DNA of 64,000 nucleotides, taken from assembly GCF_900187185.1 (NCBI RefSeq), contig NZ_LT906465.1, positions 310,001 to 374,000 on the forward strand, read 5' to 3'. This document shows positions 41,983 to 50,141 of the stretch, in pieces. The stretch comes from Chryseobacterium taklimakanense. Its GTDB lineage: Bacteria > Bacteroidota > Bacteroidia > Flavobacteriales > Weeksellaceae. A program made the translations under genes and the position numbers. The notes under the pieces are model-generated. The model saw only the letters and a list, made by a program, of their open reading frames with translations. It was not told the origin of the DNA and searched no databases. Position 1 is the first letter of the stretch, and the number at the start of each line of letters is the position of its first letter.

Positions 41983-44355
41983 TTATAAACTTTCTTTAGG
42001 GTTAATCATCGGCATAAAATACTCATTAAGCCAATAAAATATTTCTCCGTTCTGCTCAATCATCACCTTCGGACTGTTTTTATTGTCCAAAAGACGGTTA
42101 GCCAAAACCATGTACTGTTTGAAGTAAGATCTTACATCTTCCTGAGACAACACTTTGGACCTTTTCCAGCCTCTAAGCTCGTATCTGGAAAGCATCTCTT
42201 CATTGGCATTATCAAAACCTGTGGAATGTGCTACAGAATAAGCCATCGATCTTCTTCTGAAATTGCTCTTACTAAAGCCGTCAGTAGAGATATTGTTCTT
42301 TTTTAATACTTCCAGATATGCGTTCACTGCATTGCTTTGTGAAAAATCCGGACTAAAAGGCTTTGTCTGCTGATATATTTCCAGATAAAGTTTTCTCAGC
42401 TTATCGTATTCCTCCTCAGAAAGCAAAATTCCTTTTTGCACCGCCGGAAAATAATCTTTAAAGTTATTGTCATACGTTCCATCAGTAAGGAAAGGGTTTT
42501 CGTAAGTAATGAGCTGTGATGCGGTTTCCACCGGTATTTTAGCCGGTGCATCCGGAAACTGACCTCTGAAATCGGGTCTGAATTCGGTTTTTGACGCACC
42601 CACTACGGATTTAAAGTAGCTGGTCAGCGTTCTTTCACTTTCCCTGTTTTGGTAAGTAACCTGTGAAATTAAACTGTCCAAAGCTTTTGCCAACAATGCG
42701 CTGGAATTCATCTCCCCCTTTTTAGGAAAAATTACAAATCCCTGCGACATGCTGGTTTTAGGATAATCCAAAGAAAATATGCCTTCTTCTCCTTCCTGCA
42801 GATTATAATTGTTCCGGTTTCGAACGATACTCTGGTTTGCAGACCGCTCTTTTTCTAACTCGGCAATGTTTTTGGCAGTGTTGGTCACGAGATTTTCGGA
42901 CAGAAGCACAAAATTATTGTAGGTGTCCGAAGCTCCGGAAATGGTCTGGTAAGAAATAATTTTTGCTCTGGCGGCAGAAAGGCTGCTCACGGCGCTATTG
43001 ATATAGCCATTGCCCGCCGTAGAACCTACTAAAACAACTATATTGGTTTCATCACTGAACGGTGCAAGTAAATCTCCCGCCACGCTTAATCCTTCCTGCA
43101 TAGGCTGTCCGCCATAGCTGTTGCACTGCTCGTATTTCAGGCGCTCTTCTATAAATTTAGAAACCATTTCAAAATCTCTGGTGAATGGTGAAACTGCTAC
43201 ATTTTCACCGCAAGTATTGTTTTTATATAAAACAGCGCCGAAATTCATACTTTTATAATACTCAATATTTTTAAGTTTCAGCTGGATATCCTGAAACGAA
43301 GATTTTGCCATTGCCGTATTCTGGGAATTTTCGTTACTGATGTCCATTACAAAGACAATGTTGAGATTTTTGCTTTTATTGATGATATCCTTATATCTTT
43401 CAAAATACAGTGAATTGCCGGCCACATTATACACGAAGTTTTTACGGTAATCCAACGCGTTGGAGAAAAATCTGGCCTTATTTTCTTTGTCTAATTCGGC
43501 GGGTGACACCGCGATGAGATTCTCTACCGGTGTTCTGTGGTAAGAGTCAGAAAGTCTGAAATAAGAGTGCGCTGTGGAATCTGCAGCACCTGTTTTATTT
43601 ATAGCCAGGTTATTTTCTTCGGTATACTGGTAATCCGGGGAAACCCGAAGTGCTGTCCTGTCTCCCCATGCCGCGACCATATTGGAACTCACCCAACCGT
43701 AAACGCTTTTATCAATACTATCAATTTTTATTGTAGGCGTTTTTCCAATCAGATATCTCTTAGCATTTTCGGCATGCTTGTAAATATACACAAGCTGTCC
43801 TACCGGCAGCTTGGTTTTGGTAGTTTTGCTGAGGTCGGGTGAGGTAAATACCAAAACAGAGTCGTTTTTCAAATATTTTTCGCTGTTTTTCAGCACATCT
43901 GAACTATTAGGGACAACTGCAGCCTTAATACTGAATCCACTCTGGCTGTTTTTAACAGCATTAGTCCAAAGCAACAGTTGATTGGCCGGGATCCAGCCAT
44001 AGGTTTTAATGGAGTTTGACGGCAGTTTTTTCATCAAAGCGTCTGCATTGTACTCTGCAACTTTGACCAGTCCTTTTGATGGCTTACTTTTAACGACTAA
44101 TAACGGTTCTAAAAATTTTATTTCTTTTTGAGATTTTTCGCTGCCCTTATCCATAAAAACGGTATTGTTGTGACGGTCTGAAATAACAATCCACGCTTCC
44201 TGGTTTGCCGGGTAGCCATCGTTCATCGTTATTTTGTCGATAACGCCATAATAGGATGATTTCGGTGTCTTTTCTGACGGCAGTTTTACCGTACAGGCAG
44301 TGAGTAAATATGCGGCTCCTAAGAAAAGTATCGGGTTTTTATAATTGATTTTCAT
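41983..44355 (-). CDS. tssR: T6SSiii envelope-complex protein TssR (VWA-domain lipoprotein)
   Basis: 790 residues. Lipoprotein signal MKINYKNPILFLGAAYLLTAC. SH3-like segments follow (YGWIPANQLLLWTNAV near residue 118, YGWVSSNMVAAWGDR near 220), then a von Willebrand A-like domain (LNIVFVMDISNENSQNTAMAKSSFQDIQ near 335; EETNIVVLVGSTAGNGY-type strand near 440), and a long helical C-terminal part. TssR is specific to Bacteroidota T6SSs, which lack TssJLM and use a TssNQOPR envelope complex. It is the last structural gene before the terminator. Confidence 0.88.
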   Translation of the reverse strand: MKINYKNPILFLGAAYLLTACTVKLPSEKTPKSSYYGVIDKITMNDGYPANQEAWIVISDRHNNTVFMDKGSEKSQKEIKFLEPLLVVKSKPSKGLVKVAEYNADALMKKLPSNSIKTYGWIPANQLLLWTNAVKNSQSGFSIKAAVVPNSSDVLKNSEKYLKNDSVLVFTSPDLSKTTKTKLPVGQLVYIYKHAENAKRYLIGKTPTIKIDSIDKSVYGWVSSNMVAAWGDRTALRVSPDYQYTEENNLAINKTGAADSTAHSYFRLSDSYHRTPVENLIAVSPAELDKENKARFFSNALDYRKNFVYNVAGNSLYFERYKDIINKSKNLNIVFVMDISNENSQNTAMAKSSFQDIQLKLKNIEYYKSMNFGAVLYKNNTCGENVAVSPFTRDFEMVSKFIEERLKYEQCNSYGGQPMQEGLSVAGDLLAPFSDETNIVVLVGSTAGNGYINSAVSSLSAARAKIISYQTISGASDTYNNFVLLSENLVTNTAKNIAELEKERSANQSIVRNRNNYNLQEGEEGIFSLDYPKTSMSQGFVIFPKKGEMNSSALLAKALDSLISQVTYQNRESERTLTSYFKSVVGASKTEFRPDFRGQFPDAPAKIPVETASQLITYENPFLTDGTYDNNFKDYFPAVQKGILLSEEEYDKLRKLYLEIYQQTKPFSPDFSQSNAVNAYLEVLKKNNISTDGFSKSNFRRRSMAYSVAHSTGFDNANEEMLSRYELRGWKRSKVLSQEDVRSYFKQYMVLANRLLDNKNSPKVMIEQNGEIFYWLNEYFMPMINPKESL

Positions 44356-44369
44356 AACGTTTTACTTAA

Positions 44370-45296
44370 TTATTGTTTGCTCTGTTTCACTTCGACCTTC
44401 GTCACACAGTTTTGCCCCGTATCTACAGTAGTTTTTACTTCCTGGATAAGGTTGTTTTTGTCGAACTGCAGACCCATGCAATAGTTATAAAATGAATTAT
44501 TCTTATCATTCGCTGCGACCGAAACATTGTTCTTACCACACAAATACGTATTTTTTAAATAGTTATAATGGTAATTAAAATTGTTTCCATTGGCAATCTG
44601 CTGAAGGTGATAACGGAAATCGTCATTAATCTTGCTGAAAACTTCAGCTTCGGTTGGAGGCGGTGGAGGCGGTGCTACAACTTCTTCAATTTCAGGATAT
44701 GCCGGCAAAATATTGATGTGGTGAATGACCGGTTCCTGGTCGGTATCGGTAATGAGCGTCACAATGTACCTTCCAGGAGTTTTGAAGGCATAGCTAGCCA
44801 TTTGTGTTCTGGCATCAACACCGCCGCTTTCCCCAAATTTCCAGGTAAACATTTTAGCATCTGTAGTTTCTGCTCTAAAAAAGACATTGCTGAACTGCAT
44901 TGCCTGTGTCGGTGCATCAATTATTGTTGGCTGGCGAAGTTTTTCCTGCACTATCTGTCCTGCCCCAGAAACAACCACATTGAAAGTTTTGTTGTACTTA
45001 TCATCAATAAATAATGTAACCGGGTAGAAACCGGCCTTCGCAAACGCGTGATGTCCCTTTTTGTTAAGTGACTGATATCCATCACTAAAAACCCACTTGT
45101 GCGATTTGCCAAACGGTGAATTGTCCTCAAATTTCAGGGTGTCCCCAACATTGAGCGAAATAGGATATACTGTCGCCACAATATCATCTGAACTGAATTC
45201 TTTTTTTTGGGTCGCCAAAAGTATGAGTGCCACCAAAAGCACGACCCCGGCGGAAATCAGCAGGATATTTCTTCTGTTTTTTTGTACATAATTCAT
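44370..45296 (-). CDS. tssP: T6SSiii envelope-complex protein TssP (PKD domains)
   Basis: 308 residues. One N-terminal membrane helix (ILLISAGVVLLVALILLA), then two PKD-like domains in the periplasm: SLNVGDTLKFEDNSPFGKSHKWVFSDG with FAKAGFYPVTLFID (about residues 45-105), and FRAETTDAKMFTWKFGESGG with FKTPGRYIVTLITD (about 140-195). A Pro-rich linker (VVAPPPPPPTEAEV) leads to a helical C-terminal region. This layout is that of TssP in T6SSiii. It lies between tssR and the second tssO-like gene. Confidence 0.82.
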   Translation of the reverse strand: MNYVQKNRRNILLISAGVVLLVALILLATQKKEFSSDDIVATVYPISLNVGDTLKFEDNSPFGKSHKWVFSDGYQSLNKKGHHAFAKAGFYPVTLFIDDKYNKTFNVVVSGAGQIVQEKLRQPTIIDAPTQAMQFSNVFFRAETTDAKMFTWKFGESGGVDARTQMASYAFKTPGRYIVTLITDTDQEPVIHHINILPAYPEIEEVVAPPPPPPTEAEVFSKINDDFRYHLQQIANGNNFNYHYNYLKNTYLCGKNNVSVAANDKNNSFYNYCMGLQFDKNNLIQEVKTTVDTGQNCVTKVEVKQSKQ

Positions 45297-45338
45297 ATTT
45301 CATCTATTTTTTGGTTTTTAATTTTTTTTGCAGAATTT

Positions 45339-45836
45339 CTACCGTTGGTTCATCTGCTGTTTTTTATCATTGAACCTTATCATGCAATCCTGCAGCTGCT
45401 TGTCGAACTGCTGAAGATTCTCTTTGGTTGTAACAATGCTTTTCTTATCCTGATAATACATTTCGTAGAATTTTGCAATCTGCTGATAAGAACTTTTGCG
45501 AGGGTCGGTAGAGGTAGTACCTTCGAAAGTGCGGTTGATGTTGGTGATCCCTACCTCAATATTATTTTTTTCGACAGGCGTAGCTTTTTCGGGATCCATT
45601 TTATTAATTTTAACAAAAGTGCTGTCCATCTGTTTATGAACCGATTTTGCAGCTTCATTAAACTTAGTTTTGTCCTGAAGGATCATAACTGAATGCATAT
45701 CTGCTTCTGAAAAAGGATTTCCGGCTTTGCTTAAAACAATATAGGAAATAACAGAGACAGCTAACAAAAGCATCCCCAACAGATAGATAAAATAATGCCT
45801 TTTTTCCTTATTTGATAATGTAATACTAACCTGCAT
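45339..45836 (-). CDS. Second TssO-like small membrane protein
   Basis: 165 residues. A cytoplasmic N terminus of about 15 residues, one membrane helix (FIYLLGMLLLAVSVISYIVL), then a long periplasmic coiled-coil-like region ending in KKQQMNQR. Its layout equals that of the neighbouring tssO product, so it is either a second TssO or the local counterpart of TssQ. It has no lipobox, whereas the gut Bacteroidales TssQ is described as a lipoprotein. It is 11 bases from the next gene. Confidence 0.65.
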   Translation of the reverse strand: MQVSITLSNKEKRHYFIYLLGMLLLAVSVISYIVLSKAGNPFSEADMHSVMILQDKTKFNEAAKSVHKQMDSTFVKINKMDPEKATPVEKNNIEVGITNINRTFEGTTSTDPRKSSYQQIAKFYEMYYQDKKSIVTTKENLQQFDKQLQDCMIRFNDKKQQMNQR

Positions 45837-45847
45837 AATATTAAAAT

Positions 45848-46387
45848 TTACCTTTTAAACAAATTTCCTCTCGGTGTTTCCCGTTGCTGCGCTGCAACGA
45901 TTTGGGCATTGGCGCGGCCCACTTTTCCCAAACAGTCCTGCAGCTGGTTGTAAACCGCGTTCTCCTGGCTGTTGAGCTTCATCAGTTCATCTTTGAATGA
46001 AATCATGGGTTCAATATCATGTAGCAACTTGGTATAATGTTTAAGGTCAACCAAGCTGTCCTCACCAATAAAATTTCTGCTGTCGTTTAAATCTTCAAAA
46101 ATTTGGTTTCTAAGTTCGATCTGATTGCTTACCCTGTCAGTATTGAGCAATGACAATTTGTAGTAAATACTGTCCATTTTTATTTTGAGGGCTTCATTTT
46201 TACCGATGACATTGTGGTAGGCATCAAGATCTTTCCGCATATTCTTATTCTGCTGATTAGAGCTTTTGAAAAAGAGAAAAACCGTTAGAAAACCAGCCAG
46301 TGTAAGAACCAAAAACGAGGTAATGAAACGCCATGTTGCCTTCCTTACATCTTTCCTGTTGAGTGTTTTTTGTCCGTATGAAATCAT
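45848..46387 (-). CDS. tssO: T6SSiii membrane protein TssO
   Basis: 179 residues from ATG at 46387 (MISYGQKTLNRKDVRKATWRF); the frame extends to 46429 but overlaps the upstream gene. One membrane helix (FITSFLVLTLAGFLTVFLFF), then periplasmic helices with SVYYKLSLLNTDRVSN-like heptads and EPMISFKDELMKLNSQENAVYNQLQDCLGK. This matches the TssO type of the TssNQOPR complex. It directly follows the regulator gene (5-base gap). Confidence 0.78.
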   Translation of the reverse strand: MISYGQKTLNRKDVRKATWRFITSFLVLTLAGFLTVFLFFKSSNQQNKNMRKDLDAYHNVIGKNEALKIKMDSIYYKLSLLNTDRVSNQIELRNQIFEDLNDSRNFIGEDSLVDLKHYTKLLHDIEPMISFKDELMKLNSQENAVYNQLQDCLGKVGRANAQIVAAQQRETPRGNLFKR

Positions 46388-46392
46388 TTTTA

Positions 46393-47070
46393 TTAAATAC
46401 TTGAGTTGTAATATCCGTTTTCCACACAAAATCTTGCTAAATCCAGTTTGCTTTTCAGTCCGAGTTTCTCTGTTAGCCGGGTGATATAAGTATCGATGGT
46501 TCTTGAACTTAGGCTGATTCGGTCTGCAATTTCCTTATTACTGTAGCCTTCGTAGCAAAGCTTTATGATCTGAATTTCGGTGACAGTAAGCTCCTGTTGC
46601 TGCCGTTTCTGCCGCTCCATGTATTCATGCACATTTTGTGACTGCAATGCCCACTCTCGCTTATACTCTTCATAGCTGGATGTTTTGGAGAGGATACAGT
46701 TCCGCAGTATATCCCTCATAATGATGCTGTTTTTCTGGCAATAAAACGCGTTGGGGATTTTGTTCAGTATTTCTGCCATATCGTCCTGATACGTTGCGGA
46801 ATAGGTTAGAATAGGCGTTTTCTGATCTGTTTGGCGTATATATTTTATAGCTTCCAGACCCGAAAGAATAGGCATGAATAAACTGATGATAAAAACATCT
46901 TCCTGTTTGCGGTAAAGCCTGTTGATAAGCTCATTTCCATTATTGCAATCGTTCACAATCCTGTACAAAGGGTGCTCGAGCAACATTTTCAGTAAAAATT
47001 GCTTGAAATAGTAATCGTTTTCAGCAATGGAGAAACGGGTAATTGTATTTGAATTGTTTACCATAACCAT
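46393..47070 (-). CDS. LuxR-type transcriptional regulator with a degenerate receiver domain
   Basis: 225 residues. A response-regulator-like N-terminal domain (to about residue 125) and a LuxR/NarL helix-turn-helix at the end (LTVTEIQIIKLCYEGYSNKEIADRISLSSRTIDTYITRLTEKLGLKSKLDLARF). The position of the phosphoacceptor Asp is a serine (Ser63 in IISLFMPILSG), and the acidic pair is Glu17-Asn18. So phosphorylation in the usual way is unlikely. There is no histidine kinase gene next to it. It sits inside the tss operon and is the obvious candidate for local control of T6SS expression. Confidence 0.82.
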   Translation of the reverse strand: MVMVNNSNTITRFSIAENDYYFKQFLLKMLLEHPLYRIVNDCNNGNELINRLYRKQEDVFIISLFMPILSGLEAIKYIRQTDQKTPILTYSATYQDDMAEILNKIPNAFYCQKNSIIMRDILRNCILSKTSSYEEYKREWALQSQNVHEYMERQKRQQQELTVTEIQIIKLCYEGYSNKEIADRISLSSRTIDTYITRLTEKLGLKSKLDLARFCVENGYYNSSI

Positions 47071-47107
47071 TAGTTTTTTAGCTGAATAATATTTGCAGGT
47101 ACTTCCC

Positions 47108-48253
47108 CTAATCGATCACGCTCCATCCTTTTTTAGGGTCGATGGTAGATCTTACCTCCTGTTCATTTACAATGATATTTTCCTTGCGCTGTCCTATATA
47201 ATCCAGTTCGCTTAATTTTCCTAAAATTTGTTCCAGGCTCCTAAGCATCATTTGGATATTAAAAAAAACATCGCCGCTGTCATGGTGGCTGTAATCTATT
47301 TCAGCGACTGCAGAAAGCTGGTTTAGCAATGTGTGCGGTGCGACCTCGCTCCATTCCAAGCTGTAATTCAGCATTTCCTCCATCTCGGCGGGTATCATCA
47401 ATTGTGTATCATTGTAAATGTAGAGTCCCAATTTTGAGAAAATATTCATCATAAAAATTGGCGGCTGATGTATCACCACATTTTTGAAACTAAAATAGTT
47501 TTCACTTACATGGTCGATTATTGTTTTACAAATTGTTTTTACGTTATTTGCCAACTCGTTGTTCTGGTTTTTATGAGCTGTTTTTTGCAAAATTTTAAAA
47601 GCAAAATGCCTTAAATTGCTCATCGAATGGGAATAACTGTTATAATATTCCACGAGTTTTACATGACTTTCAACCGAAGTGCACGGTGGGATAAAATTAT
47701 TGTCAATTTGTGCAATTCCGGATTTAATGGCTACTTTCCCAAGAATCAAGTAATTTCCCCCGGAATAGCTGCTGTTCAAAATTGAAGTTTCTACAAGTTC
47801 TATCCTGTAATTGGGCTTTGAATAAGGATGCCTTGGCGGAATTTCTTCTGCATCTATTTCTCCGAAAGGTATCTTTTCGAAAGGATTTACTGAAGCAAGA
47901 ATATAGAATTGGCCATCACTATCTTCCTGATCGTTAGCAGTATTCTTGTTTAAACTTCTGATATTGGCTTTATGGTCAGAAATTTCGATGCGGTGTCCTG
48001 CCACTGTTATCGCGGTTAATTTTTTTATGATCAACTGCGCATCATTGGTTGCAGTGTTATGAATTTCATAAATATTTTTATCCGAATAATGGTCATGAAC
48101 CGGTAACAATCCGTAATTGAACTTGTTAACCGGCAATGAATTGGCGTCCCGTATGGAATCGATCACAAAATTTTCCTGCTGTACAAAATGTTCGCGGGAG
48201 ATTTTCATTCCGTCCACCCAGTTTACTGCAAAATGTTTAATTGGTTCTATCAT
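47108..48253 (-). CDS. tssK: T6SS baseplate subunit TssK (Bacteroidota type)
   Basis: 381 residues. It begins HFAVNWVDGMKISREHFVQQENFVIDSIRDA, a distant form of the TssK N-terminal motif (VxWxEGMLLxPQHFQ). The ending LSQLDYIGQRKENI region and the helical middle (SMSNLRHFAFKILQKTAHKNQ) fit TssK. It links the baseplate to the envelope complex. It lies between tssN and the regulator gene. Confidence 0.82.
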   Translation of the reverse strand: MIEPIKHFAVNWVDGMKISREHFVQQENFVIDSIRDANSLPVNKFNYGLLPVHDHYSDKNIYEIHNTATNDAQLIIKKLTAITVAGHRIEISDHKANIRSLNKNTANDQEDSDGQFYILASVNPFEKIPFGEIDAEEIPPRHPYSKPNYRIELVETSILNSSYSGGNYLILGKVAIKSGIAQIDNNFIPPCTSVESHVKLVEYYNSYSHSMSNLRHFAFKILQKTAHKNQNNELANNVKTICKTIIDHVSENYFSFKNVVIHQPPIFMMNIFSKLGLYIYNDTQLMIPAEMEEMLNYSLEWSEVAPHTLLNQLSAVAEIDYSHHDSGDVFFNIQMMLRSLEQILGKLSELDYIGQRKENIIVNEQEVRSTIDPKKGWSVID

Positions 48254-48273
48254 TTTTATGTTTTTTTTGTTTT

Positions 48274-49164
48274 TTACCTGCCTTCTTCCTGATAATTAAG
48301 GACTCTTTTACAAACCACTACTTCGTTTTCGGTGAGTGAGTTTTCGCTAATTTCCTTTTCAAAATCGATGTACTTTCTCATACTAAAAAAGGATTTCTTC
48401 ACATAGAAAATCCAAAAATATGGGACTCCGTTATCATCAACCAGTTGGATCGGTGAGTTTGCGTTTTTAAAGTTATAATCATCAACCACGCGGAAAAACC
48501 AGTCTCCAAAAGTAATTCCGGTAGGTAATGTTTTCGCTTTAATGTTAAACCTTTGCGGGTCTTCGGCATTTTTACTCAGTTCTACGTTCAGAACCATCAG
48601 CTTGTCAAAATCAATCCCTTTAAAATCGTGAGGTTTCTGTTCCGCATCATATTGCCAGGTTTTATAAATATCAAATGGAATACTGATGAACTGGATATAA
48701 GTGTAATAAAAAAGAAGTGGGATGATAAAGATCATTGCACTGGTTGCAGCCCAATATTCGTTTCCAAGTCCCTTCCCCACCCATTTGAAAATCACGGCGA
48801 ATAAATATCCACCTGCCACAAGACAGGTAATAGTGAGAACGGCTTCAAAAAGAATAGCCTTCCACATAACGTTATAATGCTTTCTGAAATATCTGTGGAG
48901 CATATTTACATGCAAAATTCCTATACCCAGATAAAATAACATTGCGAAGAGATACCAATAAGGATTATACTGATTCCCCGAAAAACCCAAAAATCCCGGC
49001 AATGCGATGGCAAGCGCACAAACCAGCACATAAATTATAATCGTTTTAATTTTTATGGCAGGCCGACCTTTTCGGATGGCTCCCAGCATAAAAATCATAA
49101 CCGCAGCAAAAAGAGGCATTAACAAATACCTTAAAAAAACGCCTTTGATTGAAGCAAACTCCAT
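48274..49164 (-). CDS. tssN: T6SSiii membrane protein TssN
   Basis: 296 residues with about five N-terminal membrane helices (YLLMPLFAAVMIFMLGA, IIIYVLVCALAIALPGFLGF, WYLFAMLFYLGIGILHV, AVLTITCLVAGGYLFAVI and SAMIFIIPLLFYYTYIQFI) and a cytoplasmic C-terminal domain of about 120 residues (IDFDKLMVLNVELSKNAEDPQRFN, TGITFGDWFFRVVDDYN). This is the TssN layout. In T6SSiii it is a core part of the envelope complex that replaces TssJLM. Confidence 0.85.
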   Translation of the reverse strand: MEFASIKGVFLRYLLMPLFAAVMIFMLGAIRKGRPAIKIKTIIIYVLVCALAIALPGFLGFSGNQYNPYWYLFAMLFYLGIGILHVNMLHRYFRKHYNVMWKAILFEAVLTITCLVAGGYLFAVIFKWVGKGLGNEYWAATSAMIFIIPLLFYYTYIQFISIPFDIYKTWQYDAEQKPHDFKGIDFDKLMVLNVELSKNAEDPQRFNIKAKTLPTGITFGDWFFRVVDDYNFKNANSPIQLVDDNGVPYFWIFYVKKSFFSMRKYIDFEKEISENSLTENEVVVCKRVLNYQEEGR

Positions 49165-49196
49165 AAAATCTTACTATGCAATAAATATATTAAATA

Positions 49197-50141
49197 TTAG
49201 ATAAAAGTACTATAACCTAAATGCGAACTTTCACCCCTGTCGTTCAAGAGAAATGACTGTTCGGTTTTCACAGTGATAAAATTTTCAAAGATCTTTACCG
49301 ATATAGGGATTAAATAATCATAAATCGCCTGAAGCAATTTCCTGAACGGATGCCCCGGAACATACTTATCGATTTGATTGTAAGGTAGCGGCCCAATATT
49401 GAGCTGCCAGTTTCTTTCGCCATCCATATGTTGACCGTTGGGGATAAAAGTAATCCCCAATCTGGTTTTTCCCAATCTTGTAAAGCCCTCTTCATCATCT
49501 TTATGATCAATTACATTTGGGCGGTAACCGATTTCAACCTTTACTCTTAAAAATGCACTAAGAAACCGCTCTATCCACCGCCTGTTACCTCTAACTTCAT
49601 GCAGAAACGGCAGAATATAAAAAAATGTGCGAGCAGTTTCTTTATCCACTTTTTTCAGCAAAGGCCAAAGTTCAGAAAGTGTATTCACTAAAGTATCAGA
49701 CTTGTCAGCGATATCAAATTCAGTTTCTTTGATCAGCGCGGCAACTTCTGTATTAAAAATTTCGATTTCAAAGGGTTGGAAAAAATTCCTTGCATTTTCT
49801 TCTACCTGCCTTTGCTTCCGGATTTCGTTTACAACACCTTCTACATTTTTATTGTAGTTCCCCAATGAAGGTGGATGAAAAAGTCCTTCAGGAAGATAAT
49901 CATAAATACTTTCGCGATAGGTTTCCAACACCAAAGTTTCATCTTCAAAACCATAACTGTTGGTATAAATATTTCTTACGTCTTTCAGGAAAGGGCGGTC
50001 GTTTATTCCAATTCGTTTAATGAACATATTGGAGCTCATCCGGTAATATTTGAGAAGATTGGCAGCGACGATCTCCAGCTTGAAATCCGTTCCAAGTGTA
50101 TTGTAGTTGAGCTCTGCAATATAGGTCGTATCCGTTTTCAT
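49197..50141 (-). CDS. tssG: T6SS baseplate subunit TssG (Bacteroidota type)
   Basis: 314 residues. Divergent TssG: RKQRQVEENARNFFQPFEIEIFNTEVAAL near residue 110, LPFLHEVRGNRRWIERFLSAFLRVKVEI near 180 and RLGKTRLGITFIPNGQHMDGERNWQLNIGPL near 225, which is the conserved LG....G..v.d.....i.igpl pattern. It forms the baseplate wedge with TssF, whose gene ends exactly where this one begins (no spacing). Confidence 0.8.
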   Translation of the reverse strand: MKTDTTYIAELNYNTLGTDFKLEIVAANLLKYYRMSSNMFIKRIGINDRPFLKDVRNIYTNSYGFEDETLVLETYRESIYDYLPEGLFHPPSLGNYNKNVEGVVNEIRKQRQVEENARNFFQPFEIEIFNTEVAALIKETEFDIADKSDTLVNTLSELWPLLKKVDKETARTFFYILPFLHEVRGNRRWIERFLSAFLRVKVEIGYRPNVIDHKDDEEGFTRLGKTRLGITFIPNGQHMDGERNWQLNIGPLPYNQIDKYVPGHPFRKLLQAIYDYLIPISVKIFENFITVKTEQSFLLNDRGESSHLGYSTFI

